NCBI GenBank assembly: GCA_003991915.1
Contig: RQTK01000327.1
Coordinates: 7,046-71,045 of the forward strand
DNA: 64,000 nt
Direction of reading: 5' to 3'
Source: Elysia chlorotica
Taxonomy: Eukaryota > Mollusca > Gastropoda > Plakobranchidae
The translations under genes were made by a program, and so were the position numbers. The notes beneath the pieces are model-generated. The model worked only from the letters and a program-made list of their open reading frames with translations, ran no database searches and was not told the origin of the DNA. Shown here in pieces: positions 17,835-30,100 of this stretch; the stretch's first letter is position 1; each line of letters opens with the position of its first letter.

Positions 17835-19073
17835 CTGATAATAATTAAAAATGCTGGTGAAGTAATTGTTATAGAATCTTTATTCATATTCTTGCATGAA
17901 GTAATTAAACTAACAAATGTTATTAGCAACTTTTAAGAATTCCAAGTTGTAAACAGGCTTATTAGGTTGACATGAAAACGAATCAGCATTCACGACAAAA
18001 TAAGAGTACATGAGTTGTACGTAAAGAAAAAAAAAAGCACATAAAACCGGCCAGGAACCGCTTTTCAAAAAAAAAAAAGAAAATATTTACAGCATGTGAA
18101 ACTACATATATTGATTCACTAACCTAAAGATAGTGATACATAAAAATTATATTTACTTAATTTTGAAAATAAACCAATCATTGATTGCAAAACAAATTTA
18201 TAAATTATCAAAGCTGGGTACAATATATCAATTGTGGCAAGTGAATTTCACCATTAACTTAAATTGAAAAATCATATTATATTGTTCAAGATTGTGATAG
18301 GAAAAAATGTACACTTGTATCATATTTCAGATAAATAATAGAAAAAAAAATGTATTACAAGTTAACACATTCTTACTTATAAAGTAAATAATGTATAGAA
18401 AACCACATCTATAGTGTTTTACATCAAAACTCTAAAGAACTACAATAAATTAATTTATCTCTGTTTTTGTAACAATAGCAAGAAGAAGGGAAAAAAAAGT
18501 TGTCATGAAAATGGTGAGATCTAGTGCATCATATCTCAATGGTTTTAGCTATATTTTACACAAAAGATGGCACCTTTGGAATTTTTCCTAATTTCTCATC
18601 AATATTATTTTAATCCTATATCAATTGTTTAAAAAAAATAACAAAATTTTTAAATTCATCAACTCCAGATGAAAAATCAATACCCAAGCCACGATGCTGA
18701 TGTTTATTTAAAGGATTTTTATGGCATAAACTAAGTTTGAAGGACATTAAACGCTAAAAATCAGAGAGAAATATTTTTACAATGGGCTACAAATCATTGC
18801 AATAAAAATTTTAATTAACTCAATTCTTTAACTAACAAAATTTAATATAAGTGCATAAAACCTCATATCCAGCTGGTATTTAATGTATGCCGATGGTTTC
18901 TTATGTTTAGCATTTAATCTTACTAAGACCTATGTTTTATGTGGTCAATTTTTCCTTAAAATCCTGTATTCCTTCATGCCTTTCTCACCATTTATATTAT
19001 CCAACATTTCCCTGTTTCACAAAATACATACAATGTATTTATTATGGCTTCACATTGAGTTTTATTGTTATTT
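17835..19073. other. AT-rich 3' flank of the PARP gene
   Basis: Very AT-rich with no coding exon on either strand. It probably contains the 3' UTR of the minus-strand PARP-like gene. The plus-strand frames at 18883-19253 overlap that gene's last exon or low-complexity sequence and are not convincing. Confidence 0.5.
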
Positions 19074-22000
19074 TTACATTTCTTCATAAAACGCGAGCAC
19101 AGCATGCTCCAGGCGCAAGTTCACTGCAGACAAGCACTTTCTGGCCAGACCTCTCTCCTCCACATCGAGGCCAACAATATTCATAAAGTCATCGATCAGA
19201 GCCTCAATGATAGCCTCCTGATCCTCTTTGCTTTTAGCCTCCCATTCTTCTGAGCCAGGCAAAGGATGATTGTGGGCCAGTAGATCTTGGTCATCATCAT
19301 CATCATCATCATATTCCTCCTCACTCTCTGGAAAACCTAATTAATAAAAACAACATTTTTCGATACAACAGCAAAAAGAAAGTCATAAGAAAAACCTACC
19401 TGTCATTTAACTTGCATCAAAAATACTTATTCCTCTAAGAAAAGGTTACAACTCAAGTTTGTAAAAAAGGCAATGCATACTTCGATAGATGTAAGGAAAG
19501 AAGAGTTGAAGATGTACAAGTAAAGCACTGTGTACATGTTACCAAACCTAACTCTATACAATAATACAAGATCAAATGCCAAAATACTTTATCTGTGGAA
19601 AGCCTGAAATAGTTATCGATTGATTCATTTATTTAATGATCAGTTAACAACCGCCTCAATTCAAATTTAACATTGTCTTGTTGGCCTACAATTTCATTCT
19701 AGTTTCCTCTCCTTCTCTTTCCTAGTTCTTTATCTTCATCACCTCTCATTTATTCGCATCTATTTACTGTTCTTTAAATATTAAAGTTGAGTAGTGATGC
19801 TCTTTTGCCTGAGCTTTACTTTTTCCTTCCTATCTCTTCACCTTTGAATAACAAGTTTGCTTCTTTAGCATAACGGATGGCTTCATCCATGATACAGGTT
19901 ATCTTTAATTATCAAAATAATGTGAAATACAATCTTAGCAAATTGTAATTTTAGATAAAGTTGAACTTTAATATACAAAAAATTTAGTATAAAAAAGATA
20001 CACTTTATTAGAGCTACACATAAATGGTCCTATGTCAAAATCTGAGTAATGACAAGCAATTTTATCAAGCCTCTTGGTGGACTAATATTAAAATTGATTG
20101 ATTCTGCATAAGAGCTTATACAAAGAAAATATAATTCATGAAGTCGAGACCCGTATAGTGTTCATACAGACTGAAGTATACATTTTTTTTTATTATTAAT
20201 AAATTTAGGGGACACTCAGGTTATGATTTGGAAGAATAAATGTTTATATGATACAAACCACTGCTTAAAATATAAAAATGCAATACCTGCAGCTTTTTTC
20301 TCCTCATATATCTTTATTGAATTCTTGACATCCATTCCACCTCTCAAGAGATAGCGCTCCACTTCAAACTCATCTGTCAATCCAGTAGCATCACTGAACT
20401 GGCGCCTCTTCTGGACCAACAGCTGCTTCAGGTCATCTTCTGTCCTGAAATCTGAATTATCCTCTGAATCACTGCTGTTGCTGCTCCCATGACTATCGCT
20501 GGAGTCGGTATCTGAGACTAACATGCAAAGAGATGGTTTAAAAAAAAATATTAAGCAGTAAGCAAAATTTCTTTGCTAATACAACTAAAGAATGAAAAAT
20601 GAATATATATGATTAATCTACCTACCGTCATAAGAGATTTAAAGTAATGAATTTAACTTTCTTCTTACTTTAAAAGGTAATGTCTTAAAACTGCACTTTA
20701 ATAACTTAGTTTTTAAATATTGGTTTTATGCAATCGATTTGTATATTACAGTACAAATAATTGAAAAAATGTCTTTAACACATAAAGTGTGGCACTCCAG
20801 TTGATTGCCTCACTGTGAAAAAACTACTCGTTCCGCCCGCGGTTACTTCACTGACTGAGCACCTCCCAACTGGGCACTGTGGGGTGCCGATCAACGGCCA
20901 CTGATAGTGGGCCTTCATTCATCCTTTATTCCTCCCTCTTTATATCACGCAAAAAACTTGTGCATGGGTGTACAGCCTCTTAAAATGTCAACCAATGAAA
21001 TCGATGAACAGTTCGAAGGATTTTCTGCCTCGCAGTCACATAATGACGGTTATACCACTGATGATAGCCTAAATCTCTAAGAAATGAAAGGGCTGAGGAA
21101 AGAACAAGATATCCCCCCCCCCCCCCCCCCCCCCTTTTTTCAAACACACTCACACACACACACAATAGTAAACGATTATTAAAAAACAAACAAACAAGAT
21201 AGTGAAACCAACCAACCAACTTCTCAGTGCAATAAGATAGCGCTCCACTTCAAACTCATCTGTCAATCCAGTAGCATCACTGAACTGGCGCCTCTTCTGG
21301 ACCAACAGCTGCTTCAGGTCATCTTCTGTCCTGAAATCTGAATTATCCTCTGAATCACTGCTGTTGCTGCTCCCATGACTATCGCTGGAGCTGGTATCTG
21401 AGACTAACATGTAAAGAGATGGTTTTAAAAAAAATATTAAGTAGTAAGCAAATTTCTTTGCTAATACAACTAAGGAATGAAAAATGAATATATATGATTA
21501 ATCTACCTACCATCATAAGAGATTTAAAGTAATGAATTTAACTTTCTTCTTACTTTAAAAGGTAATGTCTTAAAACTGCACTTTATAACTTAGTTTTTAA
21601 ATATTGGTTTTATGCAATCGATTTGAACATTACAGAACAAATAATTGAAAACACATAAAGTGCGGCACTCCAGCTGATTGCCTCACTGTGAAAAAACTAC
21701 TCGTTCCGCTCGAGGTTACCTCACTGACTTAGGACCTCCCAACTGGGCACTGTGGGGTGCCGATCAACTGCCACTGATAGTGGGCCTTCATTAATTCTTT
21801 ATTCATCTCTTTATATCACGCGAAAAACTTGTGCATTGGTGTACAGCCTTTTAAAATGTCAACCAATGAAATCGATGAACAGTTCGAAGGATTTTCTGCC
21901 TCGCAGTCACATAATGACGGTATACCACTGATGATAGACTAAATCTCTAGGAAATGAAAGGGCTGAGGAAGGAGCAAGATACCCCCCCCCCCCTCATAGA

Positions 22001-25000
22001 GATCTTGGGTAACCTGGCCGTGTTTAGTCCCCATGTATAAAGACGGTTGGACCATTGATGTATGGAAAGATGGTGATGAAAGCTATGCTTTGACTGATTC
22101 ACATAGAAGTGTCAAACGCACCCCACGAGACACAAAGCCAGACAGACACACACACACAAACTGTTGTGAAACAGGCGCTGATCACATTGAATGTTGAAAC
22201 TCAGACCTCTTCTGTTCCTGTGACTGTGGGCTTGTAATTGCAATTGGCTTATTTTTAAACTGTACTGAGTTTATTTGGATAGTAGGCCCGACAAGCACTG
22301 TAACTGCCATTGGGTTCTTCGCTTGATAATGTTTGATCTTTGCCGCCTCACAATACTCGGCAGGTGTTCGAAAATCTGGTCTGATATTTTCTTAGAAATT
22401 CGTGGGATGTAGATCTGACTAAATGTAAATATTATTAGGATTTGCTTAGTAGGGGCGTAAAGATAGCTCAGTCTCCAGTGCTCAGGACTGAGGAGCAGGA
22501 GGTCCAAAGTTCAAATCATTGCGTCGCCGCTCTTTCTCTACCCCTTTTTTCCACCCATCTTTATAGGAAACCTATGGGATATAACATTAATTTGAAGATT
22601 GCATTTTTAGCAATTTAAGGCGCCAGGTATCTCTAGCATTAGTTCTCTGGATTGACAAGTAGGAGGCAAAGGTTCGATCCTCAGCTGATATTTCGATTTC
22701 TGAATTGTAGAACTTTCAGTCTATACGCATTACCCTTTCAGTCAAGAGACACACAGAAGGAATATTGTTCCATGTAAAATAGGGTTCAAAGTGAAACATA
22801 CTACACCCACAGCTATTTACAATTAAATAAGTTAAATTGCAAAATTGTGATCACCTGCAGGAAAAAAAAGTAATAAGTGACTTCTTTATTTCCACCCCCC
22901 CCCCCCCTTTTTCACACACACACAATAACAAACGATTATTAAAAAACAAACAAACAAGATAGTGAAACCAACCAACTTCTCAGTGCAATAGAAATATATA
23001 GTTTGTTTAACTTATAGCTAGAAATAATTTTTTTAAATATCGGCGATAACAGCACAACACTCAGAGCATCAGTTAACCAGGTGAACAGTACTGCCACCCC
23101 CCATTTTTTCACACCCAGTCACCCAAGCCAGACCCATAGTGCCCATTTGGCCGTCGGGAGGCCTTCAAAGTGCTGTGGCGATTAATGCTGCAGTTTAAAA
23201 ATTTTTGATAATGTAGCAATTTTTTTTTTGAATCTGTAAGAATATCAAAAGCTTTCAAAAGCATCTTCTATTGGTTGCTTCTTTTTCAAATCAGTTTGAA
23301 TACAATCAATTATAAATACATCTTTGGCAGAAGCAAAATTAACAGGACTTTTGAAGATTTTGTATTGATTAAAAGCTGATTGCTCTGATCTGAGCTACAA
23401 GACCAGTGTCATTAGTCAGAAACAAACATTTCTTCATGTTTAATATATTTGGGAATCATTTTTACCTTCGTCTCTATTAGCAGCTTCCTCTTCATCTTCT
23501 GAAGATGATTCTCCAGAGCACCGAACATCCCCATTTTCAGATCCTGTATCGTTGTCACTCTCTGAAAGATCTTGATAAATACAAATTGAGATGGTTAACA
23601 CACACACAAAAAACATGAATAGTTTTGATCTATAATTATACTTGAATTATTCCATTAGAGAACAAAATATTTGTTTCTATTTACAAATGCCTATCTTTAT
23701 TCTAGTTACTCAGATTAAAAAAAAAAAAGCTGTCATTTTTTTTTGTGTGTGTAAAAAAAAATAAAAGCAATAAAGGCCTCAAAAATAAAATTGATAAGAC
23801 ATTTTCTACTGCAATATCAATTCCATTCTATAGTATATAACCAACAATGAGCAAAACTAAGCAATATCTTGATTTAGGGCAAATCTTACTGCCGTCAAGG
23901 TTATTGATATCACTTTCGTCTTCCCCATCATCCTCAAACACAGTAACTGGCTGGGATTTTTTCTCTTTCTTTTCTTTTATCTTCGCCGTGAATGTGATAA
24001 TTCCCTCAACCAGAGCCCTCCTGCTGTCGTACACCACAAATTCCTTATGGTTTACAGGGCAACCCTGAATGAAAGAAAAAAAATGTAATTGTACTATAAG
24101 CAAAACAGACATCAATTAGAAAATTTAAATCAATATGAAAGTAATAGCTGAATCATAATTATAAAGAAAGGCTTTCTAAAATGAGGTAACAATGATATTC
24201 TTAACTTATTATGGGTATCAAGTGTCTCCTTCAATGAATGATTATATGAGTGACAAGCTGGTTAGTTTTTTCCTCATATATCTTTGAATGTGATATAGTT
24301 ATACTGTAAGTGCATTCAGAAACATTCAGCCCATGGGATGGATACAGTAAGTTAAAAAAATAACTGGAAATAATGCCTTGCCTAATCTTATGCAAGAAAA
24401 TAAAAAGGCATTGTAACCACGTCACAATTAGTGGGTACAGGTAACATGATATCTTTGTTTTATCATGTATATTAAAAATATATTTAAAGGTTTTTCTAAT
24501 CCTTATACTTTCCGGTATGATTGAATATAATTATGTTAATGATATCCAGGTCAGAAAACCAGTGAGTAACCTAAGATCAGATCAATATTTTCCCTTTTAA
24601 GAAATATTTCAAAACTACCATTTATCCAAATACTGCTATTTTCTAAGGCTAACAGACATTACAATATTTTTAACAGGATGTAGGCCTACCTGGTCCCCAT
24701 ATCATCATATTCTTAATGTGTATTCGCTTTTTAGTCTCTATTGCCCTCACCTCAACTGAATCATAAAATCTGTGTCCAGTGTATGGCTCCTCTTTTTCTG
24801 GTTCTCGTTTCAATGCTCTGGCTTTCTGTCCTTTAGGGTAAACCTAAAGTGGTAAAAATTAACAAACCTATTATAATATTGCAAACAAATCATTTCAGTC
24901 AAAATATTATGCAAGTTTTTATCTATCAAATATTGTTTCCATTTAAAAGGAAAATGAATATTTCCAACTAAATCTGCGGTTGAAAAGAAACTTAATGAAA

Positions 25001-27112
25001 TGAGCTTAAAAGGTCTCTAAGGACAAACTGGTGGCTTTTGGACCGTTGACATAAAGGTAGACCCAAAAGCATGTATTCATTTAACTTTATTGGCCACTAC
25101 AGGATGCAGCCAGACAATTTTTCTGCATTGCAAAGACTTAAAGAAAAATCAAACCTACTTTTCTCCCTCTATTTGAACTTTTTTTTTTTTAATCAGAAGG
25201 CAAGAAAGAGTTAAAGTGACATTGAATATACTGCAAAAAAAGGATGAAAAGGAGGGGGGGGGGGAGATAATGATAATGATGAACAGATAATATTTCAATT
25301 TCTCCAAGAAGATTATATGATGTATTTCTTATCTTATCAGAAATATTTTCATTTGCAAAACTTCAATATTAAACATTGTAAAGAAATGTCTTGCAATCAT
25401 TACACACTAAGAAGCAGAGTATTTTTAATCCTACATATAAATGGCTAACTGTGAAAAAGAGAGCTCATGAGAACTCTATTACTACTCCCAGATGACTTTA
25501 TTATTTGTTATTATGGTGGAACACATATGAACTTCTATCGCACCCTGTGGTCCCTTCACATTGTTTGATTAAAAGTATTGAAATATCTTTAACATATACA
25601 GATTTTAAAAAAGCAAAAATGTTCACAATTCTCTTTCTAAAAAAAGCTGATCATGAAGAAATTGCCACATTTTTTGTTACCTTGGGATCTCCAAGTATAA
25701 CCCGAGCAAGTAAAATGTATGACTCATCCCCATTTCCTCTCTGTGCATACTTTATACACTTCTTTGGGAAGTCGCTTGAAAGATGAAGAGGACAAATTCA
25801 TATATTTTTATCTACACATTGTGTCGTTACATAACTTAAAACTAAAAAAAAGTTTTAAAAACCTAACTTTTTTTTTAATGCCTACAAAACTGTGTGGTTC
25901 AAACAAGTTAAAGACAAAGTTTAGTCATTTTGTAGCAAAGTCTAAAAAGATATTACAGAACAATTCATGTCCATGTTCTGTCCTAGAACCAACCACAAGC
26001 ACACAAACAAAAAAAAACTCTAGATATAATTTAGTGTGAATAGCGATCTTTATTTTTTTTCCTTCATTCAAAAAGAGAGAAATGTTATCACCAATGATGT
26101 TACTGCAGATGTAAAATTAATTTATGCTTGTATCATTAAATGAAAAAAAAACTGACAAGATATGGAAGGCGATATTCTACATAAATCATAAAAAATATGT
26201 TACCTGAAGTAAATCCCTTTTCCAAAGCATCCTTCATTGGACATTCTGGAATCCAAACCTTCATCACAAATGTATGACTTTTTTACTGAAGTGCCATGGT
26301 AAAGGTATCTTTCATTTAACTTGAAATCAGTACCTGTAAAGCAAAAATGCATTTTAATTTAATGATCTAACCATACAAAATTACAACATAGTGCTCATCG
26401 ATGTGTATGAATTTGCATTCAATTTTTTTATCACATTACAATGCTTTTTTTCTTAAAATTAAATAAGAACTATATTTCAAGATCACAGATGTAAAGGTGG
26501 GAAGGAATTGACACATTCAGTATTTCTAAAAAGTACAAAAATAAAATCATTTTCATTTTTAATTGATAGCTACATTTTGTCCTTGAAGAAATAATTGGGT
26601 AGCCTGTATGCCGTATGAACATCAACATAAGGATACTTTTTAACTTTATGAGAATTATATTTCATGATCAGAGAGTTGAAGGAGTGAAAAAGGGGTAGGA
26701 AAAGGAAGAGATTGACACAAACAAGATTTCTAGAAAGTCTAGAAATCAAATCATCTTCATATTCAATTGATAGCTACATTTTGTCCTTGAAGAAATAGTT
26801 AATTTTAGTAGCCTGATTGCATGATCATCACTCCTGTAACAAAACCAGACCTGTTTTTTGCCTTTGCTCTATAATCATTTCTCTCTCTGTTGCATAACGT
26901 TTCCAAAGAATTCCATTTTGCAGCATCTCCACCTTAGTGACACCCATGCCAGCATTTTTAAAGTCAATAGAAATTTCCTTAAATCTCTCATCAGATTCAC
27001 TCAACACGGTGAGGCTATGGTGTTTGCCATTGCTGCTTGCAACTTCTGGCTCAGTAAGTGGTGATGGTTTTTGCAAGGTCATGCCAAGACCAGACATCTT
27101 TGATAAAGCCAT
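19074..27112 (-). CDS. PARP-family mono-ADP-ribosyltransferase with tandem C-terminal UBA-like modules, 8 exons, 447 aa
   Basis: Predicted to transfer ADP-ribose from NAD+ to targets. Exons in transcript order: 27114-26851 (ATG at 27112), 26333-26204, 25774-25681, 24843-24751, 24064-23890, 23561-23466, 20517-20287, 19336-19074; phases all agree. The catalytic domain starts near residue 40 and shows the NGILWKRYATERE helix, LYHGT (His100), NEGCFGKGIYF (Tyr129), SYILLARVILGDP, FYDSVE and EFVVYDSRRALVEGI. The third triad position aligns with Ile215 rather than Glu, the H-Y-I pattern of mono-ART PARPs. An acidic Ser/Asp/Glu linker follows, then two related helical modules (about 313-357 and 401-447) sharing the pattern F-x4-GL ... 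YEE, resembling UBA-like domains. The linker holds a run of seven Asp codons. The exon at 20287-20517 has a truncated duplicate upstream at 21235-21403. The exon 1 donor (GTCTGG) is weak. No WWE, macro or zinc-finger domain is visible. Confidence 0.85.
21235..21403 (-). pseudogene. Truncated duplicate of PARP-like exon 7
   Basis: Duplicates the first 169 bases of the exon at 20287-20517, including its acceptor (TTAG before TCTCAG), with one Asp-to-Ser change visible. The copy stops inside the first UBA-like module and runs into intron sequence with no clear donor, so it cannot be a normal internal exon. If spliced in, it would replace the C-terminus with a hydrophobic tail. Confidence 0.75.
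22462..22700 (+). mobile_element. tRNA-like SINE fragments
   Basis: Two stretches resemble tRNA-type promoter pairs: AAAGATAGCTCAGT with GTCCAAAGTTCAAATC at 22461-22519, and CTCTAGCATTAG with CAAAGGTTCGATCCTC at about 22632-22683. Neither folds convincingly into a tRNA and they lie within the extra block of the PARP-gene duplication. They are a different family from the main SINE. Confidence 0.4.
26455..26825. repeat. Diverged tandem duplication in a PARP-gene intron
   Basis: A block at about 26455-26620 is repeated at about 26637-26825. The best-matched part is the shared segment ATTGATAGCTACATTTTGTC plus CTTGAAGAAATA. It lies just downstream (in transcript order) of the first coding exon. 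Confidence 0.65.
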
Positions 27113-27321
27113 GCCTGCACATAAAAATATAGAAACAAATAATCACTAAAAACAGCAAAACAACTTAACTTAAGAGTTAAAAGGCAATAAAAAAATTAAC
27201 TTCTAGTACAACTAGCCACATTTTACTTTCACCATAGCACAAGAGCCTCTACTACCAATTCAGAGGTGGGCTGACACAGGGGCCCCAGAAAAAAATGGGT
27301 CCATGCTGGGGATTGAACCTA

Positions 27322-27592
27322 GCTTGTTGTTGGGTTGTTGGGTTGGTTTAACGTCCAACAGCAGCACTATATAGGCTTTAGTGTGGACGGGCCCAAGATG
27401 GACGTCTGACAATTCTATGTGCTGCCACACACGAGACAGGGCGGGGATACCATGACTCCTGTCTCAGCCGGTCACATTATACTGACACGGACCCAACCAG
27501 TAGGGAACGCAACAGCCAGGATTCGAACTCGGGACCTTTTGCGTCGGAAGGCGGTGTTCTACCCCTGGGCCACCGCCCCCTCCCCCCTTTGA
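27322..27592 (+). mobile_element. tRNA-derived SINE, best-preserved copy
   Basis: Starts TTGGGTTGTTGGGTTGGTTT, then TAACGTCCAACAGCAGCACT, a central body and a tRNA-like tail. On the reverse strand the tail reads as the front of a tRNA: a GGGGCGGTGGCCCAGGGG A-box region, an anticodon-arm-like CTTCCGA loop suggesting a Gly-type tRNA, and a GAGTTCGAATCC B box. It sits in the first intron of the PARP-like gene. This copy is the best reference for the family. Confidence 0.9.
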
Positions 27593-27880
27593 ACCTAACT
27601 CCTTCATATTAAATCATAACGGTTACCTAACGCTTAGAAGCACTACGCCAGGGGATTCTAGGAATAAGTTTTCTGTCTGGGCAAAAATTTCATTGGCTCC
27701 ATGGACAATTAGGCTACTGAAAATATATGGTTATATTTTCAACTGAGCTTAGTTTATTAACATGTTGTTCGACCTAGACCTAGATCAAAACAAACTGTAA
27801 TTGTTTTAAGTGTGAGATTGCTAACCACTCTTTGCATTACAATATTCTGTGATAATCTAATCTAGAGTCTAGAGTCCTAA

Positions 27881-28451
27881 CCCCTTCGTGACATATAACT
27901 TACGTCATATGTCAGATTTTTTTGTGACAAGATGCCTAGCACACTTACAGCGTACGTTCTCGATGGTATCCGCCTATTTGCCATTCCGTACGACGCTGAA
28001 GACATACAATGTACAAAATTTTTTTCGACTGCGTAAAAGAGACACTGAATGCAAAGCAATTAAAAAACCATTCGCATAGTTAAATTCAGCGATGTTGAAA
28101 TGTACGAATCACACCAGCCTTCAATTTTCGAGAGTAAATTTTGTGTTTGTTCCTACCTTCGTTCTTCTTCATTCCCTTCACTAAATTCAAACTGCAAGTC
28201 ATGATCAAGCCTTCAACATTTGTTTTTTTTTTGTTCTTCACGTTTATGTTTTCAATCCTCTTGAATTCTATACCATTGGACTGATTTTATCAGCTTTCCA
28301 TTGGTGTATCATACAGGTGTGTTTATAACATTTTTCAAGAAAGTTAAAGCGTTTTACTAGCACCAGTTATAATACTAACAAAATGCCCCCGTCATGGGTA
28401 GCATGAATAAGGCCCATCATTGTGGTCGAAAATACATCTGTCACGAAGGGG
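27881..28451. mobile_element. piggyBac-like MITE, 571 bp
   Basis: Its terminal inverted repeats share CCCCTTCGTGACA with an AT-rich continuation, and are flanked by CTAA on the left and TTAA on the right. CCC-starting ends at a TTAA target are characteristic of piggyBac elements. No transposase frame is seen inside. It lies in the intron between the presumed 5' noncoding exon and the first coding exon of the PARP-like gene. Confidence 0.75.
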
Positions 28452-28653
28452 TTAAACTCGTCTGAGCAAGAATTGTTCTAAGACGCCATTCTCCAACAAT
28501 AATTTTTAAGTCTCATATCACACCCGTGGATCTAATAATGTCTCCCTCCATGTAATCAATGTAAATAACAATTTAGTTAACGGGTACATCGGATTAATGA
28601 ATTAGAAAATATACAAACTTTAAGACAGCATGGTAAACATTTACATACCTAAC

Positions 28654-28760
28654 GCGCTGTAGTGGGTGTTCTCTTCGGTTTTGTTTGGTTGAACATGGAG
28701 GCCTTCTCTGACTTAAGTGCAGTTTCAGTTCAGCACTTTCAGTTCCGAGTTATACAATTT
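28654..28760 (-). other. Probable 5' noncoding first exon of the PARP-like gene
   Basis: On the minus strand a GTTAG|GTATGT donor follows a short frame that starts with ATG and stops right at the donor (a 15-codon upstream frame beginning MFNQTKPKR). The first coding exon has an acceptor only two bases before its ATG, so an upstream leader exon is required. This is the best local candidate, but others are possible. Confidence 0.4.
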
Positions 28761-29188
28761 CTTGGAATTTCATCTACTATTAGTGTAAATCACGAAAATA
28801 CCAGATTGGTCCACTACTCTTAACTTATATTTAGTGATTGGTAATATTTTATATTTTGTTTTGCTCGTTTATTTTGTTTGTTTACTGAGAGAAATTAGAT
28901 ATAAATAAGTATAGTTTATGTGACACCTAACATTCAACCCTATTCTAGCCAAATTTTAAATTTACCTACATGTAACTATATTTAATAAATTATAACTTTC
29001 TAAAAATCATATAGTGTGCCTGGACAGTTCACCTTGTCAGCAGTTTGTGTCTGAATAGGGGAAAGTGAAAACAGGGCCAACTGGGAAATCTTGCACTTAC
29101 AGTTTCGGTGGGATAACTACAAGACTACCGGTACCAGTGTACCACGAAATCCAACTATTCCCTTTAAGCCAAAACTATTATGCGTTAA

Positions 29189-29192
29189 TGGT

Positions 29193-29238
<46 letters not shown>

Positions 29239-29350
29239 ACACACTTGCTCAGATCAACAGCTAATCATTTGTTTGTTCTGAACTTTTCAGCCATACACCC
29301 ATTATAATACAGCTACGATCTACCTACATAATCGGTGAGATTGTTGAGAT

Positions 29351-29400
<50 letters not shown>

Positions 29401-29516
29401 CTTACGCGTACATAATTATGTGGATACATGGTTCCTCATCAAAACATAGCAGACGGTAAAGCCCACAGATTATATAATGGTAAAGCCAGCGGTCTCTCTC
29501 TCCTCCCTCTCTCTCT

Positions 29517-29562
<46 letters not shown>
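29189..29562. repeat. Three GA/CT microsatellites
   Basis: GA arrays at 29189-29236 and 29351-29400, then a CT array at 29493-29562. Together they produce Glu/Arg and Ser/Leu artefact frames. Confidence 0.94.
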
Positions 29563-29564
<2 letters not shown>

Positions 29565-29888
29565 CACTGTCTTAGGACATCAAAGGCACAATATAGCCGT
29601 TACGATGCGCACGAGCCGTAAAAACAAACTGTAACTCAAACTCCCAACCCAACCAGGCCGGATTTAGCCATGATTGTGCTAGATGTGCTTACGCACAGGG
29701 TCTCGGGACTTTGGAAGGCCCCGGACCAAGGAGAATCTATTAACAGATGGGCCACAAAGGAAGGAAGAGAAAGAAGCAACGAAATGTATCTAAGTTGCAT
29801 TCTTTTAAAAACTGTAAACAATAATATTGGGGCCCTAAAAAGGGTGTGGCAACATGCGAACCAATATAAACAACCCGAAATGAAATCA

Positions 29889-30100
29889 CAAGGGCTCGAA
29901 CCCGGACCTTTTGCGTCGGAAGCCGATGTTCTACCCTTGGGTCACCGCGCCCCCACTTGGGGGGGGTGGGGGTGGAAGAGGGAGGGAGAGATACTCTGCC
30001 CAAGACTTGAACAATCACAACTGTCATACTGATACCAGCCCAACCGGAAGAAAAATACAGCTTAGACGGGGAACTGAACCAAGGATATTCGGCTAGAAGC
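29889..30100 (+). mobile_element. SINE tail fragments
   Basis: The first piece (29889-29956) is the tRNA-like tail: GGGCTCGAACCCGGACCTTT, GCGTCGGAAGCCGATGTTCT and TCACCGCGCCCCC. The second (about 30003-30100) carries CATACTGATACCAGCCCAAC and a more diverged tail. Both lack the 5' head. Confidence 0.7.

Larger units (their letters stand above)
20349..22990. repeat. Tandem duplication inside the PARP-like gene, with a truncated exon copy
   Basis: Copy A (20349-21234) and copy B (from 21235) start at the same base inside an exon and both end in TTCTCAGTGCAATA (about 21234 and 22990). Copy B carries about 0.9 kb of extra sequence between its poly-C tracts (about 21984-22895). Offset is 886 bp and identity over the shared part is high by eye. 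Confidence 0.85.

Noticed and set aside
22461..22520. Possible tRNA gene (also at 22632 and 39410)
   Set aside because: A and B boxes are recognisable but acceptor and anticodon stems do not pair, so SINE fragments are more likely.
24682..24750. Extension of the PARP-like exon to a donor at 24686
   Set aside because: That end gives an incompatible phase. The GTGAGG donor at 24750 restores the family's YDSVE-to-EFVVYD junction.
25505..26039. Plus-strand frames opposite the PARP-like gene
   Set aside because: They overlap the exon 25774-25681 on the other strand and have no domain of their own.
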